7,542 nucleotides of DNA from Chloroflexota bacterium. GTDB lineage: Bacteria; Chloroflexota; UBA11872; VXNJ01. A program made the position numbers and the translations under genes. The notes beneath the pieces were generated by a model. The model was not told the DNA's origin, searched no databases, and saw nothing but the letters and a program-made list of their open reading frames with translations. The DNA lies in contig JAPOVO010000016.1 in assembly GCA_026708165.1 (NCBI GenBank), positions 1 to 7,542 of the forward strand. The letters run 5' to 3'. Positions 6,546-7,542 of the stretch are shown here, in pieces. The number at the start of each line of letters is the position of its first letter. Within the stretch, counting starts at the first letter, position 1.

Positions 6546-7475
6546 CTAGTTCCCGCTGCCGCTGGTCAGGTCCCGCTTGTTGAACACCCAGATCGCTCCC
6601 CCGATCAGAACAACGAAATAGAGCGTCAGAAGTCCGGCAGCCGGCCAGGGATCCAGCCACGTGCCGCCCGGCGGCGGTTGCCCCCCCTCGACATCGATCC
6701 AAACCGTCAGTCTACTGGAGAATAGAACGCTCTCCGTAAGTCTCGTCGGGAAGTACTGGGCGACTTTTCCGAGCGTGTCGCCAAACCCTATAAACAGGTT
6801 CGCGACTATCTGCTCAACGACTACGAAAGCGAGGCCCACGCCGATACCGGCGCCTCCCGACCTCAGCAGGCTGGCGGCGGCGAATGCAATTGCGACGTAG
6901 ATCATCAGCACGGCGGTAGTGCGGAGCCAGTCGAGGAAAAGATCGAGCCAGAATCTGTCGGGAAACACAGGATCGAACGCGCCGATCGTCAGGTCGCCGA
7001 GAATCATTAGAGCCGCACCCACGATCAGAAAGGCGGCCGTTCCGATAACGATGGTAAGCATCGCCGCAATGAGCTTTGCGAGCATGAATTGAGTTCGCGA
7101 AGGCCCCCTGGCCAGAGCCAGGCGCAGCGTGCCCCAACCGTACTCGGAACCTACCAGCAGCGAGACGAGCACGATGACAAGGTAAAGCGCGGACTGGGCC
7201 TCCATGATCTGAAGGAAGCCGAACCCGGTCGGAAACCGCATGGCCGCGTCCATCTGCATGAATTCGGGGGAATCGGCTCCCGCGGTGCTCTTGATGAGCA
7301 CGCGCACGCCGATAAACATGAAGGCCAGGAACGCCACTACGATTCCGAAACATATCCAGGTAACTACGCGTTTTCGAGTCTTTAGAAGTTCGACCGATAC
7401 AAGCGGCGGAATGATTGGAAGTTCGGCTGATAGACGGTTTAGCACGTTAGTTTCCACTTTCTTCTTCCGAGGCAT
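6546..7475 (-). CDS. ABC-2 type transporter permease
   Basis: This 309-residue integral membrane protein has about six hydrophobic spans (roughly 38-60, 93-112, 134-158, 180-203, 210-230, 280-298). The segment between spans 2 and 3, GSEYGWGTLRLALARGPSR, followed by LAKL, is the typical cytoplasmic coupling stretch of ABC-2 permeases of drug, antibiotic-immunity or export systems. It would form the membrane channel with the ATP-binding protein encoded just upstream. The ATG at 7475 is chosen; it overlaps the upstream gene by 29 bases, and a GAGGT lies 11 bases before it. GTG 7445, one base after the upstream stop, is a reasonable alternative that loses only ten basic residues (MPRKKKVETN). An in-frame TTG at 7508 is less likely because it would lengthen the overlap. 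The substrate cannot be read from sequence. Confidence 0.88.
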   Translation of the reverse strand: MPRKKKVETNVLNRLSAELPIIPPLVSVELLKTRKRVVTWICFGIVVAFLAFMFIGVRVLIKSTAGADSPEFMQMDAAMRFPTGFGFLQIMEAQSALYLVIVLVSLLVGSEYGWGTLRLALARGPSRTQFMLAKLIAAMLTIVIGTAAFLIVGAALMILGDLTIGAFDPVFPDRFWLDLFLDWLRTTAVLMIYVAIAFAAASLLRSGGAGIGVGLAFVVVEQIVANLFIGFGDTLGKVAQYFPTRLTESVLFSSRLTVWIDVEGGQPPPGGTWLDPWPAAGLLTLYFVVLIGGAIWVFNKRDLTSGSGN

Positions 7476-7542
7476 CGTTGCCGGTGACCTCGAGGAACAC
7501 GCTTTCAAGGTCTGAGCTTCTCACCCCGGACCCAGAGACGAC
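7447..7542 (-). CDS. ABC transporter ATP-binding protein, C-terminal fragment (5' truncated by window edge)
   Basis: The minus strand from 7542 reads 31 codons to a TAA at 7449-7447. It contains SDLESVFLEVTG and then an acidic tail (NDASEEESGN). 'S-L-E-x-V-F-L-x-x-T-G' is the characteristic C-terminal end of DrrA/CcmA-type ABC ATPases, lying well after the Walker and signature motifs, which would be beyond the right edge. It sits immediately upstream of, and overlaps, the permease start in another frame. That is the usual ATPase-permease gene order and implies co-translation. The call rests on this short tail motif plus context. Confidence 0.8.
   Translation of the reverse strand, partial: VVSGSGVRSSDLESVFLEVTGNDASEEESGN

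Noticed and set aside
7476..7508. TTG 7508 as the permease start
   Set aside because: It adds residues encoded by another frame of the ATPase C-terminus and lengthens the overlap to about 60 bases. ATG 7475 or GTG 7445 are more natural.

Overview
The window looks like a bacterial chromosome segment, most likely from Chloroflexota. This lineage call is inferred from protein style and is not proven. Three things point to it. The secreted M23 protein has an N-terminal module of the 'GFPVS ... FQxxxLQW / YGLPVS ... QRxVFQxW' kind that I associate with Chloroflexota extracellular proteins. The PASTA protein ends in a Pro/Thr-rich tail (LTPSPLPTATP). Base composition is moderately GC-rich, with GTG and TTG starts. 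I see no RNA gene, CRISPR array, insertion sequence or other mobile element. No gap between genes exceeds 100 bases.

Layout: (1) 2-1582 (+) is the C-terminal half of the chromosome-segregation ATPase SMC, cut by the left edge. (2) 1586-3523 (+), beginning 3 bases after the smc stop, is a single-pass membrane protein with a Ser/Thr-kinase-like fold on the cytoplasmic side and four PASTA repeats outside. Every catalytic motif I can align is lost, so it is a PASTA pseudokinase. (3) 3524-3621 is a 98-base gap with a candidate promoter, a symmetrical operator-like element and a Shine-Dalgarno site. (4) 3622-4929 (+) is a PLP-dependent aminotransferase of the DegT/DnrJ/EryC1/StrS family, read from a TTG start. 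(5) 4944-6485 (+) is a secreted M23 (LytM-type) metallopeptidase with all zinc and catalytic residues intact, probably also read from TTG. (6) 6486-6545 is a short gap where the two transcription directions meet. (7) 7475-6546 (-) is an ABC-2 type permease. (8) 7542-7447 (-) is the last 31 residues of its ATP-binding partner, overlapping the permease start and cut by the right edge.

The plus-strand genes suggest a chromosome-segregation and cell-envelope neighbourhood: SMC, then a PASTA envelope sensor that cannot phosphorylate, then a sugar-type aminotransferase and an envelope peptidase. The first two genes are probably co-transcribed. The aminotransferase and peptidase probably form a second unit driven from the 98-base gap. 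The minus-strand ABC exporter is a separate, convergent operon. The most unusual item is the PASTA pseudokinase directly coupled to smc.
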